Positions 8,201 through 17,838 of a DNA stretch of 64,000 nucleotides are shown piece after piece. The notes under the pieces were generated by a model. It was given only the letters and a program-made list of their open reading frames with translations, searched no databases and was not told the DNA's origin. Source of the DNA: Rhodopirellula halodulae (lineage in GTDB: Bacteria; Planctomycetota; Planctomycetia; Pirellulales; Pirellulaceae). The stretch covers positions 861,001-925,000 of the forward strand of contig NZ_JAJKFV010000029.1 of the NCBI RefSeq assembly GCF_020966775.1. The letters run 5' to 3'. Within the stretch, counting starts at the first letter, position 1; every line of letters begins with the position of its first letter. A program made the translations under genes and the position numbers.

Positions 8201-8273
8201 AGCCAACGGAGGGATTCGAACCCACGACCGGCTGATTACAAATCAGCTGCTCTGCCAACTGAGCTACGTTGGC
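8201..8273 (-). tRNA. tRNA-Thr (anticodon UGU)
   Basis: The 73-nt cloverleaf has acceptor stem GCCAACG/CGTTGGC, anticodon stem GCTGA/TCAGC with loop TTTGTAA and T-loop TTCGAAT. It is the first tRNA of the cluster and corresponds to thrU of E. coli. A promoter-like pair of hexamers lies about 60-85 nt upstream. Confidence 0.96.
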
Positions 8274-8331
8274 CAGCTCACGTTTTCCCCGGGGGGACAC
8301 CGATGGACCGGCCTCGCGACGGGGAAGGCAG

Positions 8332-8359
8332 AGTGTACCGATCCGCGAACGGGCGACAA
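8332..8359 (-). promoter_or_regulatory. probable sigma-70-type promoter of the tRNA-tuf cluster
   Basis: On the minus strand TTGTCG (8354-8359) is followed after 16 nt by TACACT (8332-8337). The expected transcript start near 8325 is about 50 nt ahead of the first tRNA. The region lies between the end of the membrane protein gene and the tRNAs, where a promoter is expected. Confidence 0.5.
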
Positions 8360-8469
8360 GACGGAATTGGCCTCAAAATCGGTCCGCTCACAAATTTCTT
8401 GTCGGTTTTTCGGCAATCCGGCAGCCCATCGCCAACCTGTGACCATTCGCCAGCCCAAGCACTGCGAGC

Positions 8470-10176
8470 TCATGGCAATTCGTAGACGGCATAGGTGGAA
8501 TTGGACTGGTCATCGGCTGGGTAAATCTGCACCAACGGCAACTCCGGGCCGACCACACGGCGGTCCACCACAATCCAGTCGCACCCATACTTTCGACGAA
8601 GCTGTCGAAGTTCGTCGTATCGAATGGTCACCCGCATGGTGGATAGCCGAGCGGGATACACTTCCAAGAAACGCTTTGCCCACTCACGCAGGCTGCCGGC
8701 ATCTTGAGGTGTATCCTTCCAGTTGACCACTTCGGCTCGATGGGCGTACCACTTGAACGTTTGTTGGTGGCGGGGGGTGAGCAGAATCGCGTCCTCCGGA
8801 GTGCTGGCGCGGATGAACCAGCACACGTTCAACCAATCACGCATGGTTCGTTGTTGTTCGGCGTAGTCGGCATTGGCATGCATCCCCAGCAAACGGTTGC
8901 TGACGGAAACGGGAACGCCCGGCCGGATGTGATTCCATGATGTCCATGCGAATCCCAGAACCAGAGCCAAAATAGCGACAGGCTGAACAATTCTGGCACG
9001 CAGCGAGATGATTCCGACGTCGGGGCCACGGACCGGACTGCAAAGCAAACGCACCAGCACGCAGGCCAGCGTGAGCGGTGTCACCGCGTCCGCCAGCCGG
9101 AACCAGTAGAACCGCAGCCACTTCGCGGCTTGATCGGGATAAATTGCCGGTAGCAGGCCAAGCACCAACCCGGCCAAGCTGATGCACATCGCACCCACCG
9201 CGAACGAGCTCAGGATCTGAAAGGCCGTCAGCGATTGGTGCAGAGGCTCCTGCGTTCTGTCCGCGTCGACGTTGGCGGGAATTGACGTCGAAAGGTGGTG
9301 TCTGCAGCGGCGGAGCACCCATCCGCAAGCAGCAGCGCAGGCCGCCGTGAGCAACGCATGTCGAACGTACCAATCAACATGAAACGCGGCGGGCATCAAA
9401 TGATGTGAGATCCGGAAGTATGCGTAGATTCTGGCTGCGGAAATTTGCTCCGCCTCCGGCACGCCCCAGGACATTGCCGCTGCGGGAAGCACGCCCAGCA
9501 GCGACAAGCCGCCTCCGATGAACAGGCCGAGACTCCAGAAAGATGGTCGGGACTTCGCAGCGGAAGCCGAATCAGACGGTCGGACATTCAGGTATCGGAC
9601 GGGTGAACGCTCGGTGATCCAGAATGCGATGGCAGCTGCCACCACCGACCATCCACCGGTGAGCACGTGAATGCCAGCCGCCGCACCAAACCAAATCCAC
9701 CCCGCGGACCATCGCCTCCGCGTGATTTCGGAAAGCCCCAACAGAACCAATCCGTAGGCTGGAACTTTCGCCTCGGTCCCGCCGACGACCCATTCGCCGG
9801 CCAAATTGCCATGTTCGATTCCCAGGATCCAAAGCATGAGAATCGGTAGGCTGCTTATCGCAGGCATTCGAAGGGAATTTGTCAGACGCAGCAGGCCAAC
9901 CGCCAGCATTCCCCATCCAACGATTCGTCCGATCCAAGCGGTGGTTGCCAACGAGCAAAACTTGGTTGGCCAACCGAACAACCAGTAGTAGGTGGCGTGG
10001 GCTTTCCCGGAGGACGCGAACAGATCCTCGGAACACCAATCGGGTTGCCAGAAGTTCTTTGCCTTGACGAGATAGTGAGCCTCGTTGACCCCCGGTGCGG
10101 CGTCGCCGGCGTAGATGAAGCACAACCCAAGCAACGCGATCCAAACACATAGGGTCGACAACCAACTTGAATTCAT
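8470..10176 (-). CDS. polytopic membrane protein of unknown function
   Basis: The 568-residue product has about ten or more hydrophobic segments spread over its first 450 residues and a soluble C-terminal part of about 120 residues (around DAILLTPRHQQTFKWYAHRAEV and the end VVDRRV...YPADDQSNSTYAVYEL). This layout recalls planctomycete membrane proteins with a glycosyltransferase-like or DUF6798-type architecture, but no catalytic motif is certain. The ATG at 10176 begins a normal first helix. An alternative GTG at 10209 overlaps the pdxA stop as GTGA and would couple translation. It is downstream of mutL and pdxA on the same strand. Confidence 0.7.
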   Translation of the reverse strand: MNSSWLSTLCVWIALLGLCFIYAGDAAPGVNEAHYLVKAKNFWQPDWCSEDLFASSGKAHATYYWLFGWPTKFCSLATTAWIGRIVGWGMLAVGLLRLTNSLRMPAISSLPILMLWILGIEHGNLAGEWVVGGTEAKVPAYGLVLLGLSEITRRRWSAGWIWFGAAAGIHVLTGGWSVVAAAIAFWITERSPVRYLNVRPSDSASAAKSRPSFWSLGLFIGGGLSLLGVLPAAAMSWGVPEAEQISAARIYAYFRISHHLMPAAFHVDWYVRHALLTAACAAACGWVLRRCRHHLSTSIPANVDADRTQEPLHQSLTAFQILSSFAVGAMCISLAGLVLGLLPAIYPDQAAKWLRFYWFRLADAVTPLTLACVLVRLLCSPVRGPDVGIISLRARIVQPVAILALVLGFAWTSWNHIRPGVPVSVSNRLLGMHANADYAEQQRTMRDWLNVCWFIRASTPEDAILLTPRHQQTFKWYAHRAEVVNWKDTPQDAGSLREWAKRFLEVYPARLSTMRVTIRYDELRQLRRKYGCDWIVVDRRVVGPELPLVQIYPADDQSNSTYAVYELP

Positions 10177-10205
10177 ACGGCTCGAATCCGTGGAGCCGGA
10201 GCCGG

Positions 10206-11285
10206 TCACGGTGCCGCCCATCGGATGGCCGCCAACATACTTGTGATGCTGGCTTTGTTCTGCCAAGCCAGATCCATCGCGGTGCCGTGGTCGACGCTGG
10301 TGCGAATGATCGGCAATCCCAGCGTGACATTGACCGCATCGTCAAATGACAACGCTTTGAGGGGGATCAAACCCTGATCGTGATACATGCATACGTAGAC
10401 ATCGATTCGTTCACGCATGGATGGCGTGAACGCGGTGTCAGGCGAAAGAGGGCCTTCCACCGACCAGCCTTGTTGGCGGGCTTGGTTGATTGCGGGTTCA
10501 ATGATGTTCTGCTCTTCACCATGACTGAACAAGCCATTTTCGCCGGCGTGAGGGTTCAAACCGCAAACGCCGATCCGCGGCGGTAGCAGGCTGCCACGGT
10601 TTTGGTGGCGACGTTGAACGGTTTCTCCTGCGAGCTGAATGGTCCGGACCAGCGAATCGCTGTTGAGTTGAGCGGCAACATCCGCGACAGGGATATGAAT
10701 GGTTTCCAACACACACGCAATCGTGTCGCTGGCCAACATCATTCGTACGTCAGCAGCATGTCCGAGGATGGATTGCCCAGCTCGGTCGGCCAACAGTTCC
10801 GTGTGACCGGGATAATGAATGCCCGCCTGATGCCAAGCCTCTTTTTGAATTGGCCCGGTCACGACCGCGTCGACGTTACCCACGACAGCCGCATCAATGG
10901 CGGCCGTGACGGTTTTAAACGAGGCCCGGCCAGTCGCGGCGCTAAAGCTTCCCGGCTGAAAGTTTGTCAATTCATCTGCGGTCAGTTTGCCACAATCGAC
11001 AATTCGTCCCCTGGGTGCATCGCCTGGTTCATCAAGTTCGCTGAGTGTGTCCAGGTCCGCCAGGTCGATAATGGGTGGAGCCGGGCAACTCAATTGCTCC
11101 GCTGCCTTCGCAAAAATCTTCGCGTCACCAAACAGCAATGGCAAACCAAGGAACTGAACCTCTGGCAGATGCCACGCACGCAGTGCGATCTCGGGTCCGA
11201 TTCCCGCGGCGTCTCCCATGGTGATGGCAAATCGTGGGCGTCGGACTCGTGCTTGGCTAGACGAAGATGATTCAGAAGTACTCAC
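10206..11285 (-). CDS. pdxA: 4-hydroxythreonine-4-phosphate dehydrogenase PdxA
   Basis: PdxA oxidises 4-phosphohydroxy-L-threonine with NAD in the DXP-dependent pyridoxal-phosphate pathway. The 359-residue product, slightly longer than the usual 330, has [12 protein letters not shown], the metal and substrate site [29 protein letters not shown] and [10 protein letters not shown]. These cover the His residues that bind the divalent metal. The first 15 residues are a Ser-rich tail. It starts 35 bp after the mutL stop and is probably co-transcribed with mutL. Confidence 0.95.
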   Translation of the reverse strand: MSTSESSSSSQARVRRPRFAITMGDAAGIGPEIALRAWHLPEVQFLGLPLLFGDAKIFAKAAEQLSCPAPPIIDLADLDTLSELDEPGDAPRGRIVDCGKLTADELTNFQPGSFSAATGRASFKTVTAAIDAAVVGNVDAVVTGPIQKEAWHQAGIHYPGHTELLADRAGQSILGHAADVRMMLASDTIACVLETIHIPVADVAAQLNSDSLVRTIQLAGETVQRRHQNRGSLLPPRIGVCGLNPHAGENGLFSHGEEQNIIEPAINQARQQGWSVEGPLSPDTAFTPSMRERIDVYVCMYHDQGLIPLKALSFDDAVNVTLGLPIIRTSVDHGTAMDLAWQNKASITSMLAAIRWAAP

Positions 11286-11320
11286 GGTGTTGATTGCAGT
11301 CGTTGATTCTTGTCAGTCCG

Positions 11321-13438
11321 TCACGACTGTTCGTTGGTCTTGATGTTCGATCGGCCTCGGGGGCCCAAACGTCCGAACATCCGATCCAGCTCATCGCGGC
11401 TGAAGAACAATGCCGTCGGACGACCGTGAGGACAGTGGTGAGTCTCGTGATACAGGTCCTTCTGCTCAAGCAGGCTGGTGATCTCTTCCGGCGTAAGCGG
11501 GTCGCCGGCCTTCACTGCTGCTTTGCAAGCGACGGTGCTGAGCAAGTGATTCAAAAGATCCTTTGGGTTGGGGTCTCGGCCCGCACCCATCACGGATTCC
11601 AGCACGGTGCGAAGCATTTCCGCGGGCGGCTTGTTTGGAAGCATGGCAGGATACGATTGGATCAAAATCGTTTCGCCACCAAAGTCTTCGATCTCCAAAC
11701 CGATTCGGCTGAGCGTGTCTTTGACTTCCAATGCGGCGGCACGTTCAGCCGGTGTCAGCGAGACGGGTTCCGGGACCAACAATCGCTGAGCTTCGAGACT
11801 GGCGTTCTCGTGCAATACTTTTTGGCAAACGCGTTCGTAAAGCACCCGTTCATGCAAAGCATGTTGGTCGATGACAACCATGCCTTTCTCGTCTTGTGTG
11901 ACCAAGTACCGCTGATGCACCTGGAATCCAAGGTGACTCACGCTGGGTGCGGGAATGCCTGGTTGTGAGGAGTCATGGCTGGTCGGCGTTAGCGATTCTG
12001 AAACATCGCCATCCCATGGCGTCATTTCGATGCCCTCGGCATGTGCCGATGGTCGAGCGATTCCGGCTCCGGACGACTCGGGGAGGCTCGGCGGTGCAAA
12101 CGAGGATGCTGACCCGCCGAATGGTTTGAAGTCAGGAACACGACTCGTTCCCACTCCGGAACCCGCATGGTGGATCGGTTCAGCGTTGCCCAGCATTTGA
12201 GAATTGGAGCTGGATCCCGTTCCAATGGTTGTGGGATCCACCGACGAGGACGAGTTTCCTCCGCGAGCCCACTCGATCACCGATTGTCGTTGCTCGTCGA
12301 CTTCTTGAGGCCTCATTCCCATGACGGATTCGGGAACGGTTTTGCGTTGTTCCTCTTCGTTCATCGGTTCTGGAATTGGATTGGGGCCAACCCGCTGTGT
12401 CATATCAGTGGACAGAAATCGCTGGCGCAACGTCTGTAGTAGGCGGCTGTAGACACGTCCGCTGTCGGTGAAACGAACTTCCAACTTCGCCGGGTGAACG
12501 TTGACATCGATCATCTCGGCAGGCATTCGCATCCGCAGAAAGCACACCGGATGGCGACCGACCATCAGCATGCCTCGATAGGCTTCGCCCAAAGCGTGTT
12601 GTAGAGCGCGGTCGCGGATGTGGCGGCCATTCAGAAACAGATACTGCATCCGGTTGTTTCCGCGACTGACCGATGGATCACAGGCGTAACCGGTGATCTG
12701 AACCGTTTCGTCTTGGTTTTCGATCGGGATCAACGCGTCGGCGATTTCGGTTCCGAAGAATGCTTCGATGCGATCCGCCCAACGCGTGGTCGGCAGCAAA
12801 TCAAACATCTCTTTCTCACCGTTGCGAAGCACAAAGTGCACTTTTGGATTGGCCAGTGCCAACCGAGTGAAGGCTTCGACGATGTGTCCACGTTCGGTCT
12901 GCGGTGTCTTCAGGAATTTGCGTCGGACCGGCGTGTTGAAGAATAAATTGCGGACTTCAATCACCGTGCCCACCGGGCACCCGCACGGTCCGGGCGTTTC
13001 AATCACGCCGCCGCGAATGTCGATCTGGCTGCCGCCGTCTTGTCCTTCGGCGCGGCTGCGAATCGTCATCTGCGAAACACTGGCGATCGACGCCAGCGCT
13101 TCCCCGCGGAAACCCAAGGTGCCGACGTGGAACAGCGATTCATCGTCGGGCAGTTTGCTCGTCGCGTGACTCGTCACGGCCAACGGCAGTTGTTCCGCGG
13201 TCATGCCGCACCCGTCGTCGCTGATGCGGATCAGCTCCACGCCGCCGCCTTCGAGCGTCAGTTCAATTCGTGTCGAGCCCGCATCAATGCTGTTTTCCAG
13301 TAACTCTTTGACTACCGACGCCGGACGCTCAATGACCTCGCCCGCAGCGATCTGATTGACCAGTTGCGGTGGCAGTTGACGAATGATCCGAGGAGGATTT
13401 GCTGGTTCGGACGTCGGTTGGGCGGTCGATGTGCTCAT
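11321..13438 (-). CDS. mutL: DNA mismatch repair protein MutL, endonuclease type
   Basis: MutL couples mismatch recognition by MutS to strand incision. The 705-residue product has the GHKL ATPase motifs near the N-terminus (ENSIDAGSTRIE, DDGCGM, LGFRGEALASI), a Pro/Ser-rich linker of about 150 residues, and a C-terminal dimerisation domain. The C-terminus contains DQHALHERVLYE near residue 522, matching DQHA(x)2E(x)4E, and CPHGRPTA near residue 666, so it should be a nicking endonuclease, as in bacteria without MutH. pdxA follows 35 bp downstream. Confidence 0.96.
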   Translation of the reverse strand: MSTSTAQPTSEPANPPRIIRQLPPQLVNQIAAGEVIERPASVVKELLENSIDAGSTRIELTLEGGGVELIRISDDGCGMTAEQLPLAVTSHATSKLPDDESLFHVGTLGFRGEALASIASVSQMTIRSRAEGQDGGSQIDIRGGVIETPGPCGCPVGTVIEVRNLFFNTPVRRKFLKTPQTERGHIVEAFTRLALANPKVHFVLRNGEKEMFDLLPTTRWADRIEAFFGTEIADALIPIENQDETVQITGYACDPSVSRGNNRMQYLFLNGRHIRDRALQHALGEAYRGMLMVGRHPVCFLRMRMPAEMIDVNVHPAKLEVRFTDSGRVYSRLLQTLRQRFLSTDMTQRVGPNPIPEPMNEEEQRKTVPESVMGMRPQEVDEQRQSVIEWARGGNSSSSVDPTTIGTGSSSNSQMLGNAEPIHHAGSGVGTSRVPDFKPFGGSASSFAPPSLPESSGAGIARPSAHAEGIEMTPWDGDVSESLTPTSHDSSQPGIPAPSVSHLGFQVHQRYLVTQDEKGMVVIDQHALHERVLYERVCQKVLHENASLEAQRLLVPEPVSLTPAERAAALEVKDTLSRIGLEIEDFGGETILIQSYPAMLPNKPPAEMLRTVLESVMGAGRDPNPKDLLNHLLSTVACKAAVKAGDPLTPEEITSLLEQKDLYHETHHCPHGRPTALFFSRDELDRMFGRLGPRGRSNIKTNEQS

Positions 13439-13697
13439 GTCTCTAACCTAACCCACGACGCCGCAATCGCACCAGGATCAACTTTGCTGAGGTCGCACCA
13501 AATCCCTTTCGGCGTTGATTCAATCGACTCAATTTCACCAATCGCTTCAGCTTCCAGATGCGGTCGGTTTCCCTGAACGAAGCAACTCCGTCTCGCCGAT
13601 CCGATCGAGCAATTTGACGCCAAATCTGGGTTAGAATCGGGCCGCCTTTCCCCAACTCCCGTTCCCGATCGCATCCAACCAACACCTGAGAATCATC

Positions 13698-14345
13698 GTG
13701 AAATTCATGCCCATCCGCAGGGTATTCGGCTTGTCCATCGCTGCCGCCCTTAGCGTTTCGAGCTTTGCCCCGCCCGTCGCGGGCGGAGAATTCAACCAAG
13801 TTCTCGATGTCGGCGATTCAGCTCCGGAATGGAAGGATCTTCCAACGACCGACGGCAAGCTGTCTTCCCTGGAGAAGTTGGCGGAATCAAAGTTGGTCGT
13901 GTTGGCCTTCACCTGCAACAGTTGCCCCTACGCGGTCGACGCGGAAGATCGGTTGATCAAACTCACCCAGGACTACGCCGATCAATCAGTCGCGGTTGTG
14001 GCGGTCAATGTGAATCAGGTCGAAGAAGACTTGATGCCGGCCATGAAGCGAAAGGCAGCCGAAAAGTCCTTTCCATTCACCTACGCCTTCGACGAAACCC
14101 AACAGATTGCACGGGATTATGGTGCCAAGTACACGCCGCAGTTCTTTCTGATCGATCAAGACCGGAAAATTGCCTACATGGGTTCGTTAGACGACAGCCC
14201 CGACGGTCGAGAAGTGAAAGACACCTATCTCGAAGATGCCATTAAGGCTTTGCTGGATGACAAGGAAGTCGCGGTCAAGGAAACTGTCCCCGTCGGGTGC
14301 CGTATCCGAATGGAGCGACTAAGACGCTCGCGAAGGTCCCGCTAA
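13698..14345 (+). CDS. exported thioredoxin-like (AhpC/TSA or redoxin) protein
   Basis: The 215-residue product has an N-terminal signal peptide (about residues 1-29, ending PVAGG) and a redoxin-type thioredoxin fold. The active-site region reads FTCNSCPYAVDAE, giving a CxxC pair around residues 75-78. The cis-proline region is TPQFFLIDQD. The C-terminus has a further Cys in VGCRIR followed by an Arg-rich tail. This resembles planctomycete thiol-disulfide or peroxiredoxin-like proteins. The exact substrate is unknown; an envelope redox role is inferred. It is convergent with adk. Confidence 0.82.
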   Translation: MKFMPIRRVFGLSIAAALSVSSFAPPVAGGEFNQVLDVGDSAPEWKDLPTTDGKLSSLEKLAESKLVVLAFTCNSCPYAVDAEDRLIKLTQDYADQSVAVVAVNVNQVEEDLMPAMKRKAAEKSFPFTYAFDETQQIARDYGAKYTPQFFLIDQDRKIAYMGSLDDSPDGREVKDTYLEDAIKALLDDKEVAVKETVPVGCRIRMERLRRSRRSR

Positions 14346-14416
14346 ACCGGCGACTTCATATTTGCTGCCGTGGTGGGCAAGCACCCGTTGGTTCATCCCG
14401 ACTCTTAAACGCAGCC

Positions 14417-14986
14417 TCAACTCTGCGTGACGGGGAGCTTTAAACAGCGGCAAATCGATGCATGAACGGCATCCGCCGTGTCCGCTCCGTCGATGTCCCG
14501 AACCAGTCCTTGTCGCCGATAATGATCCAGCAGCGGCGCGGTGCGAACATCGTAGATTCGAAAGCGTTCACGGATGAATTCTTCGGCGTCATCCGCCCGG
14601 TTCTCCTCTTCGCCTCGTTTGCGGAGACGTTCAACAAGGACTTCCGCAGTGACGCGTAAGTGAAGAACATGGTCCAGCTTCATCGCTGAATCGCGAAGCT
14701 GTTCATCAAACGCGTTGGCTTGAACCAGTGTTCGCGGAAAGCCATCCAGCAGATAGCCCAGTTCGCTGTCGGGCTGCGACAGGCGTTTGGCGACCATCTC
14801 TAGGACGAATTCATCGGGAGCAAAGTGTCCGCGATCGATCCGCAGGTGAATCTGGTTTTCGCATTGAGCGTCCAACGCTCGCAACATGCCGCCCGTGCCA
14901 ATGTGTGGCACGTTCAACGCCTTGCTCAATAACTCACACTGGGTGCCTTTGCCCGCTCCCGGCGGGCCGATGAAGATGATTCGCAC
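14417..14986 (-). CDS. adk: adenylate kinase, short-LID form
   Basis: Adenylate kinase interconverts ATP, ADP and AMP. The product has the P-loop GPPGAGKGTQ close to the N-terminus, the AMP-site pattern HIGTGGMLR, LDGFPRT, and RFRIYD near the end. At about 189 residues it lacks the longer zinc-type LID insertion. The start is set at GTG 14986, giving the common opening VRIIFIGPPG. An ATG at 15031 would overlap secY by 32 bp and add residues not typical of the family. The secY-adk linkage is widespread. Confidence 0.93.
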   Translation of the reverse strand: MRIIFIGPPGAGKGTQCELLSKALNVPHIGTGGMLRALDAQCENQIHLRIDRGHFAPDEFVLEMVAKRLSQPDSELGYLLDGFPRTLVQANAFDEQLRDSAMKLDHVLHLRVTAEVLVERLRKRGEEENRADDAEEFIRERFRIYDVRTAPLLDHYRRQGLVRDIDGADTADAVHASICRCLKLPVTQS

Positions 14987-14999
14987 CACTCTGCCGTGA

Positions 15000-16385
15000 T
15001 CAAACGACGGGCGATGTGCCGCCACCGGCACCTTCGAGCAACCCTCGGTAGTTCCGCATCACCAAGTGGCTGTCGATCTTTTGCACCAAATCGAATGCAA
15101 CGCTGACGGCAATCAACAATCCGGTACCACCGTAGAAACCTGCGATTGAATAGGGAACACCCAGCGAACCATAAACGATGGTTGGAACGATTGCGATCAA
15201 GCCCAAGAACGCAGCGCCGACGTACGTGATCCGGACCATCACCTTTTCTAGGTAGTCCGTGGTACGACGTCCTGGACGATAGCCAGGGATGAACGTTCCC
15301 GAATCACGCAGATTGTCACTCATCTCCTTCGGGTTGAACGTGATCGCCGTCCAGAAGTAGCAGAAGAAGAAAATCAGACCGACGTACATTAGGTTGAAGA
15401 AGTACGACGTTTGATCGCTCATCGTCAGGCTGATCAGGTTGAAAGCTCGGAACAGCGAGCCATCAGGATCGAACTGACCGGCCATGAAGCCAAACAACAC
15501 GCCCGGAATCATCAACAGCGAACTGGCGAAGATGATCGGCATCACGCCGGCTTGGTTGATTCGCAAAGGCAAGTGTTGACGCGTGCCGCCGTAAACGCGA
15601 CGACCGCGGGTGAACTTTGCCGACTGAGTTGGAATCTTGCGTTGGCCGAGCGTGATGAACACGACGCCGAACACCACCACCACGAACAGTACGACCAAGA
15701 TGATCAGAGTTTCAATCCCAACCTGACCTTTCGCCAAGCCCGTCAGCTCGGTCTTCATTCCCAGAACGAGTTCGTAAAGTGCTTTTGGCATTTGAGCCAA
15801 GATGCCCGCCATGATCAGCAAACTGATCCCGTTGCCGATTCCATATTCGTCAATTTGCTCACCGAGCCACATTAGGAACACCGTCCCAGTGGTCATTACC
15901 AAAACGGCGACAATTTGCCATCCGAAGTAGAGCTGCTCGTTCGCGTTCATGAAGTTCGGATTGATGCTGCTCTGGCCGCCCGAGCCAGACATCAGCATGA
16001 ACTTCAGGTACATGTAGCTTTGGACCAAACAGATCACAACCGTTAAATAACGAGTGTATTCGTTCAGTTTCTTGCGACCGGCTTCGCCTTCCTTTTTCAG
16101 CTCTTCCAGCGGCTTGTAGACGCTGCCGAGCAACTGGAAGATGATCGAGGCCGAAATGTACGGCATGATGCCCAGGCCGAAGATCGTTGCCTGACGCAAA
16201 TCACTCGCGGCAAACACGCTGACCTTCTCGAAGAAGTCCGATGCGCCACCACTTTCTAGGTTGGCTGCGATCATCGGCAACGGGATATGGAACCCGATTC
16301 GATAGATGGCCAATAAACCAATGGTGAGCAGGACCTTCTTGCGAAGTTCCGGGATCGAGAAAATGATTCGCAGCTTTTCAAACAT
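15000..16385 (-). CDS. secY: preprotein translocase subunit SecY
   Basis: SecY is the protein-conducting channel. The 461-residue product has ten expected transmembrane helices, the N-terminal RKKVLLTIGLLAIYRIG, the plug and helix 2 region ATIFGLGIMPYISASII, and cytoplasmic loop GQRKIPTQ. GGACGGA lies upstream of the ATG at 16385. Unlike the other genes of the run it is separated from rplO by 260 bp that hold a terminator and an inverted repeat, so secY-adk may form its own transcription unit. Confidence 0.97.
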   Translation of the reverse strand: MFEKLRIIFSIPELRKKVLLTIGLLAIYRIGFHIPLPMIAANLESGGASDFFEKVSVFAASDLRQATIFGLGIMPYISASIIFQLLGSVYKPLEELKKEGEAGRKKLNEYTRYLTVVICLVQSYMYLKFMLMSGSGGQSSINPNFMNANEQLYFGWQIVAVLVMTTGTVFLMWLGEQIDEYGIGNGISLLIMAGILAQMPKALYELVLGMKTELTGLAKGQVGIETLIILVVLFVVVVFGVVFITLGQRKIPTQSAKFTRGRRVYGGTRQHLPLRINQAGVMPIIFASSLLMIPGVLFGFMAGQFDPDGSLFRAFNLISLTMSDQTSYFFNLMYVGLIFFFCYFWTAITFNPKEMSDNLRDSGTFIPGYRPGRRTTDYLEKVMVRITYVGAAFLGLIAIVPTIVYGSLGVPYSIAGFYGGTGLLIAVSVAFDLVQKIDSHLVMRNYRGLLEGAGGGTSPVV

Positions 16386-16427
16386 CGATCCGTCCGTCGT
16401 CGATCGTGCAAGGTGAATTCGGTCGGC

Positions 16428-16447
16428 TCACCAAATCGACTTGGTGA
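16428..16447. promoter_or_regulatory. 7-bp inverted repeat upstream of secY
   Basis: TCACCAA (16428-16434) and TTGGTGA (16441-16447) form a perfect inverted repeat with a 6-nt spacer, about 45-60 nt ahead of the secY start codon. It may be an operator or a leader hairpin. No promoter hexamers of good quality were found nearby. Confidence 0.4.
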
Positions 16448-16555
16448 GGGGAGCCATGCAAAGGAAGGGGACCTTCGCAAGCCAACAAACTAGCAACCCA
16501 CTTCCATTCGCGGAAGAACGATTGCATCGATGGAACCGCCAAACCGGACCATTCC

Positions 16556-16587
16556 AAAGAAAAAAGCCTCGACGCAAACGCCAAGGC
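16556..16587 (-). terminator. rho-independent terminator between rplO and secY
   Basis: On the minus strand a 9-bp stem (GCCTTGGCG with CGTCGAGGC, two G-U pairs) closes a 4-nt loop and is followed by TTTTTTCTTT. It begins about 60 nt after the rplO stop. It points in the direction of the operon, so it should end or attenuate transcription before secY. Confidence 0.75.
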
Positions 16588-16646
16588 CTGTGTGAAACAT
16601 TGAGGTTGTCGATTCACGAACCAAAACGGATCGCGAATTCTTGGAC

Positions 16647-17141
16647 CTACTTTTCGCTTTTCAACGCGGCGACGCGTTCGTCAGGCGTGCGTTTGGGGGC
16701 CAGCTTCTCAGCTGTACCACCTGCGGAAGAGATCTTCTCTTCGGCAGACTTGCTGAAACGGTGAGCCTGAACCGTCAGCTTCTTGGTCAGTTCGCCATCA
16801 CCGAGAACCTTCAGTTCGTCGAAGTTGCCTTTGGCCAAGTTCTTCGCAGCCAACGCTTCCAAAGTCACGGTTTCGCCGTCGTTGAACGCTTCGTTCAACT
16901 TACCAACGTTCACAGCGAAGATCGTCAACGCCCAGCGGTTGTTGAAACCACGCTTTGGAACGCGGCGGAACATCGGCATTGCACCGCCCTGGAAGTTGGG
17001 CTTGCGGCTGTAACCGCTGCGGCTTTTGTGACCCTTGTGACCACGACCCGACGTTTTGCCGGTGCCGCTACCTGGACCGCGACCAATGCGTTTTCGAGGG
17101 CGGTTCTTGGTGATACCGCGATGAACGTCGTTGAGTTGCAT
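16647..17141 (-). CDS. rplO: 50S ribosomal protein L15
   Basis: L15 is a late-assembly protein of the large subunit. The 164-residue product starts at MQLNDVHRG and shows the glycine-rich basic arm ([23 protein letters not shown]) and [11 protein letters not shown]. It has a C-terminal extension rich in Lys, Ala and Glu compared with the 144-residue E. coli protein. It follows rpsE directly: the rpmD (L30) gene usually found between them is absent. Confidence 0.96.
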   Translation of the reverse strand: MQLNDVHRGITKNRPRKRIGRGPGSGTGKTSGRGHKGHKSRSGYSRKPNFQGGAMPMFRRVPKRGFNNRWALTIFAVNVGKLNEAFNDGETVTLEALAAKNLAKGNFDELKVLGDGELTKKLTVQAHRFSKSAEEKISSAGGTAEKLAPKRTPDERVAALKSEK

Positions 17142-17258
17142 AATTGTGATGGGATGGCTGAGGGCGGATGTCTGAGGCAATCGCGTCAGGCAAGATGCCC
17201 AAGTGTTTCTAAGTGAATCGACTGTTCAAGCTGTCCGAGGAAACTCGATCCGAGCTGA

Positions 17259-17792
17259 TCAGGCTTCAATCAATTCGTCTGGGTTCAAACCACGCAAGGC
17301 GGCGATTTGCTCTCGCGTACGCAGCTTGCTCATGGCGTCGATGGTCGCCTTCACCAAAGTCACTGGATTGTTGGTGCCGTACGACTTGGTCAAAATGTCG
17401 TGGATGCCACAGGCTTCGCAAACCGCACGCACGGCTTGGCCTGCGATGATACCGGTACCGGCACCGGCTGGAAGCAAGACCACACGAGCTGCACCATAAC
17501 GGCCCCAAACTTCGTGAGGGATGCTGCCTTCCACCAAAGGAACGTGGATCATGCTTCGCGAAGCTTGCTTCTGTGCCTTTTGGACACTGGGCGGAACTTC
17601 GTTGGCTTTTCCGTAGCCCCAACCGACCTGACCGCTGCCGTTTCCGACAACCACCATCGCGGCGAAGCTGAATCGGCGACCACCTTTGACGACGGCCGCA
17701 CAACGCTTGATCTTGACGACTCGGTCCAGCAGACCGCTGTCCAGACCTTGCTCTTCGTTTTTGTTGTTGCGTTTGTTTCGTGCGTTGCTCAT
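17259..17792 (-). CDS. rpsE: 30S ribosomal protein S5
   Basis: S5 shapes the mRNA entry site and affects decoding accuracy. The 177-residue product has the N-terminal dsRNA-binding-like domain (VVKIKRCAAVVKGGRRFSF, VGWGYGKANEVP) and the C-terminal part AGTGIIAGQAVRAV, GTNNPVTLVKAT. A short Lys/Asn-rich tail precedes the core. It lies between rplR and rplO as in the spc operon. Confidence 0.97.
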   Translation of the reverse strand: MSNARNKRNNKNEEQGLDSGLLDRVVKIKRCAAVVKGGRRFSFAAMVVVGNGSGQVGWGYGKANEVPPSVQKAQKQASRSMIHVPLVEGSIPHEVWGRYGAARVVLLPAGAGTGIIAGQAVRAVCEACGIHDILTKSYGTNNPVTLVKATIDAMSKLRTREQIAALRGLNPDELIEA

Positions 17793-17838
17793 GGCGGACT
17801 ATGTTGATTCGTTGCGATGGAGGTCGCGGGAGGGAGAA

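Noticed and set aside
8051-8485. 144-codon plus-strand frame in the tRNA cluster
   Set aside because: It reads through the complement of tRNA-Thr(UGU) and the cluster promoter and resembles no protein.
13614-13637. TTGACG and TAGAAT upstream of the thioredoxin-like gene
   Set aside because: The spacer is only 12 nt, too short for a sigma-70-type promoter.
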